A stretch of 5,570 bases of DNA, taken from DUPQ01 sp041678685. GTDB taxonomy: Bacteria; Bacillota; Clostridia; DUPQ01. How positions within the stretch are numbered: position 1 is the stretch's first letter; every line of letters begins with the position of its first letter. Shown here piece after piece: positions 4,978 through 5,570 of the stretch. The DNA lies in assembly GCA_041678685.1 (NCBI GenBank), contig JBAYNV010000144.1:1-5570 (forward strand), in the 5' to 3' direction. The position numbers were made by a program, and so were the translations under genes. Below the pieces are notes generated by a model. The model searched no databases and had not been told where the DNA came from. It saw only the letters and a program-made list of their open reading frames with translations.

Positions 4978-5570
4978 ATGATTACGAAAATAATAAAACG
5001 CGATGGGCGTGAAGAAAACTTCTCGTCTCTTAGAATCACCAGAGCTATATTTTTGGCTGCAGAAGCAGTTGCCAAGGAAGACAATACCAAGGCGGATTTT
5101 TCTATTGCAGAACAGCTCACGGAAAAAGTGGTACAGCTTCTCAACAGAAGATTTATAGATATCATCCCCAATGTTGAGGATGTGCAGGATGCCGTGATCA
5201 AAGTGCTGATCGAAGAAGGTCATGCAAAGACCTCTGAAAAATATATCCTTTACAGGGAAGAACGCAACAAGGCAAGAAGCATGAGGACGCGTCTTATGAA
5301 GGCTATCGAAGAGATAACGTTCCATGAGGCCAACGACAGCAACCTGAAAAGGGAGAACGCCAACATAGACGGCAATACGGCTATGGGTACGATGCTTCAG
5401 TACGGTTCTGCTGTTTCAAAGGAATTCTGCAAAACGAACCTGATAGATCCGAAACACGTAAAGATGCACGAAGAAGGCGACATCCATATACACGACATGG
5501 ATTTCTATAACATGGGTACGCTGACATGCTGCCAGATAGATCTTGCCAAACTGTTCAAAGACGGTTTCTC
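4978..5570 (+). CDS. nrdD: Anaerobic (class III) ribonucleoside-triphosphate reductase, N-terminal part (runs off window)
   Basis: 197 codons are visible before the window ends, about a quarter to a third of a full NrdD. The enzyme reduces ribonucleoside triphosphates to deoxynucleotides without oxygen, using a glycyl radical installed by the activase NrdG. Residues about 2-95 form an ATP-cone, the allosteric nucleotide-binding domain that sets overall activity: KIIKRDGREENF (4-15), ITRAI (20-24), and the closing IPNVEDVQDAVIKVLIEEGH...YILYREERNKAR (63-100). The catalytic domain begins with NANIDGNTAMGTMLQYGS (127-144), then HEEGDIHIHDMDFYNMGTLTCC (164-185). One of Cys184/Cys185 should correspond to the conserved N-terminal active-site cysteine (Cys79 in phage T4 NrdD). 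The thiyl-radical cysteine, the C-terminal zinc site and the glycyl-radical glycine are outside the window, as is any nrdG. The gene has its own 203-bp upstream region and RBS, so it is probably a separate transcription unit. Its presence implies growth at least partly without oxygen. Confidence 0.95.
   Translation, partial: MITKIIKRDGREENFSSLRITRAIFLAAEAVAKEDNTKADFSIAEQLTEKVVQLLNRRFIDIIPNVEDVQDAVIKVLIEEGHAKTSEKYILYREERNKARSMRTRLMKAIEEITFHEANDSNLKRENANIDGNTAMGTMLQYGSAVSKEFCKTNLIDPKHVKMHEEGDIHIHDMDFYNMGTLTCCQIDLAKLFKDGF

Noticed and set aside
4822..5325. Minus-strand open frame over the intergenic gap and the start of nrdD
   Set aside because: The + strand encodes a clear ATP-cone over most of it. 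The minus-strand peptide is Phe-rich low-complexity translation of A-rich DNA.
1..5570. Mobile element, CRISPR array, toxin-antitoxin, phage or defence genes, tRNA/rRNA
   Set aside because: I saw no tandem spaced repeats, transposase motifs, terminal inverted repeats, recombinase residues or clover-leaf sequences. Coding density and style are uniform throughout.

Overview
The window looks like chromosomal housekeeping DNA from an anaerobic low-to-moderate-GC Firmicute, most likely class Clostridia and possibly a Lachnospiraceae-type genome. Four things point there: a transketolase split into two adjacent subunit genes, a YitT-family membrane protein, a class III (oxygen-sensitive) ribonucleotide reductase, and heavy use of ATA isoleucine and AGA/AGG arginine codons with strong purine-rich ribosome binding sites. 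The placement is inference from gene content and codon style; no rRNA is present to fix it. All genes lie on the + strand.

Layout. (1) 1-372: the 3' end of a TPR-repeat protein. (2) 372-1286: a six- or seven-helix YitT/DUF2179 membrane protein whose start shares one base with the TPR stop codon (TGATG). (3) 1270-1355: an exact-consensus promoter (TTGACA-16-TATAAT) whose -35 lies in the last codons of the membrane protein gene, then a perfect 7+3+7 dyad at the predicted 5' end of the transcript and a strong RBS. (4) 1356-4774: a tight four-gene operon of transketolase N-subunit, transketolase C-subunit, TatD-family metal-dependent nuclease and RsmA/KsgA 16S rRNA dimethyladenosine transferase. 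The last two junctions are 4-bp ATGA overlaps. (5) 4775-4977: the only sizeable gap (203 bp), AT-rich, with a possible weak terminator for the operon, candidate promoters and a weak NrdR-box-like sequence. (6) 4978-5570: the 5' end of nrdD, with its N-terminal ATP-cone and the start of the catalytic domain.

The operon joins a pentose-phosphate enzyme to a conserved nucleic-acid/ribosome maintenance pair. The usual Firmicutes partner rnmV (RNase M5), normally between tatD and ksgA, is absent here. nrdD is a separate transcription unit for anaerobic dNTP supply.

I found no mobile element, CRISPR array, tRNA, rRNA or defence system, and no clear sign of a novel system. The points worth a second look are regulatory: the promoter and dyad before the transketolase genes, stable hairpins at the start of tatD, and the architecture upstream of nrdD.
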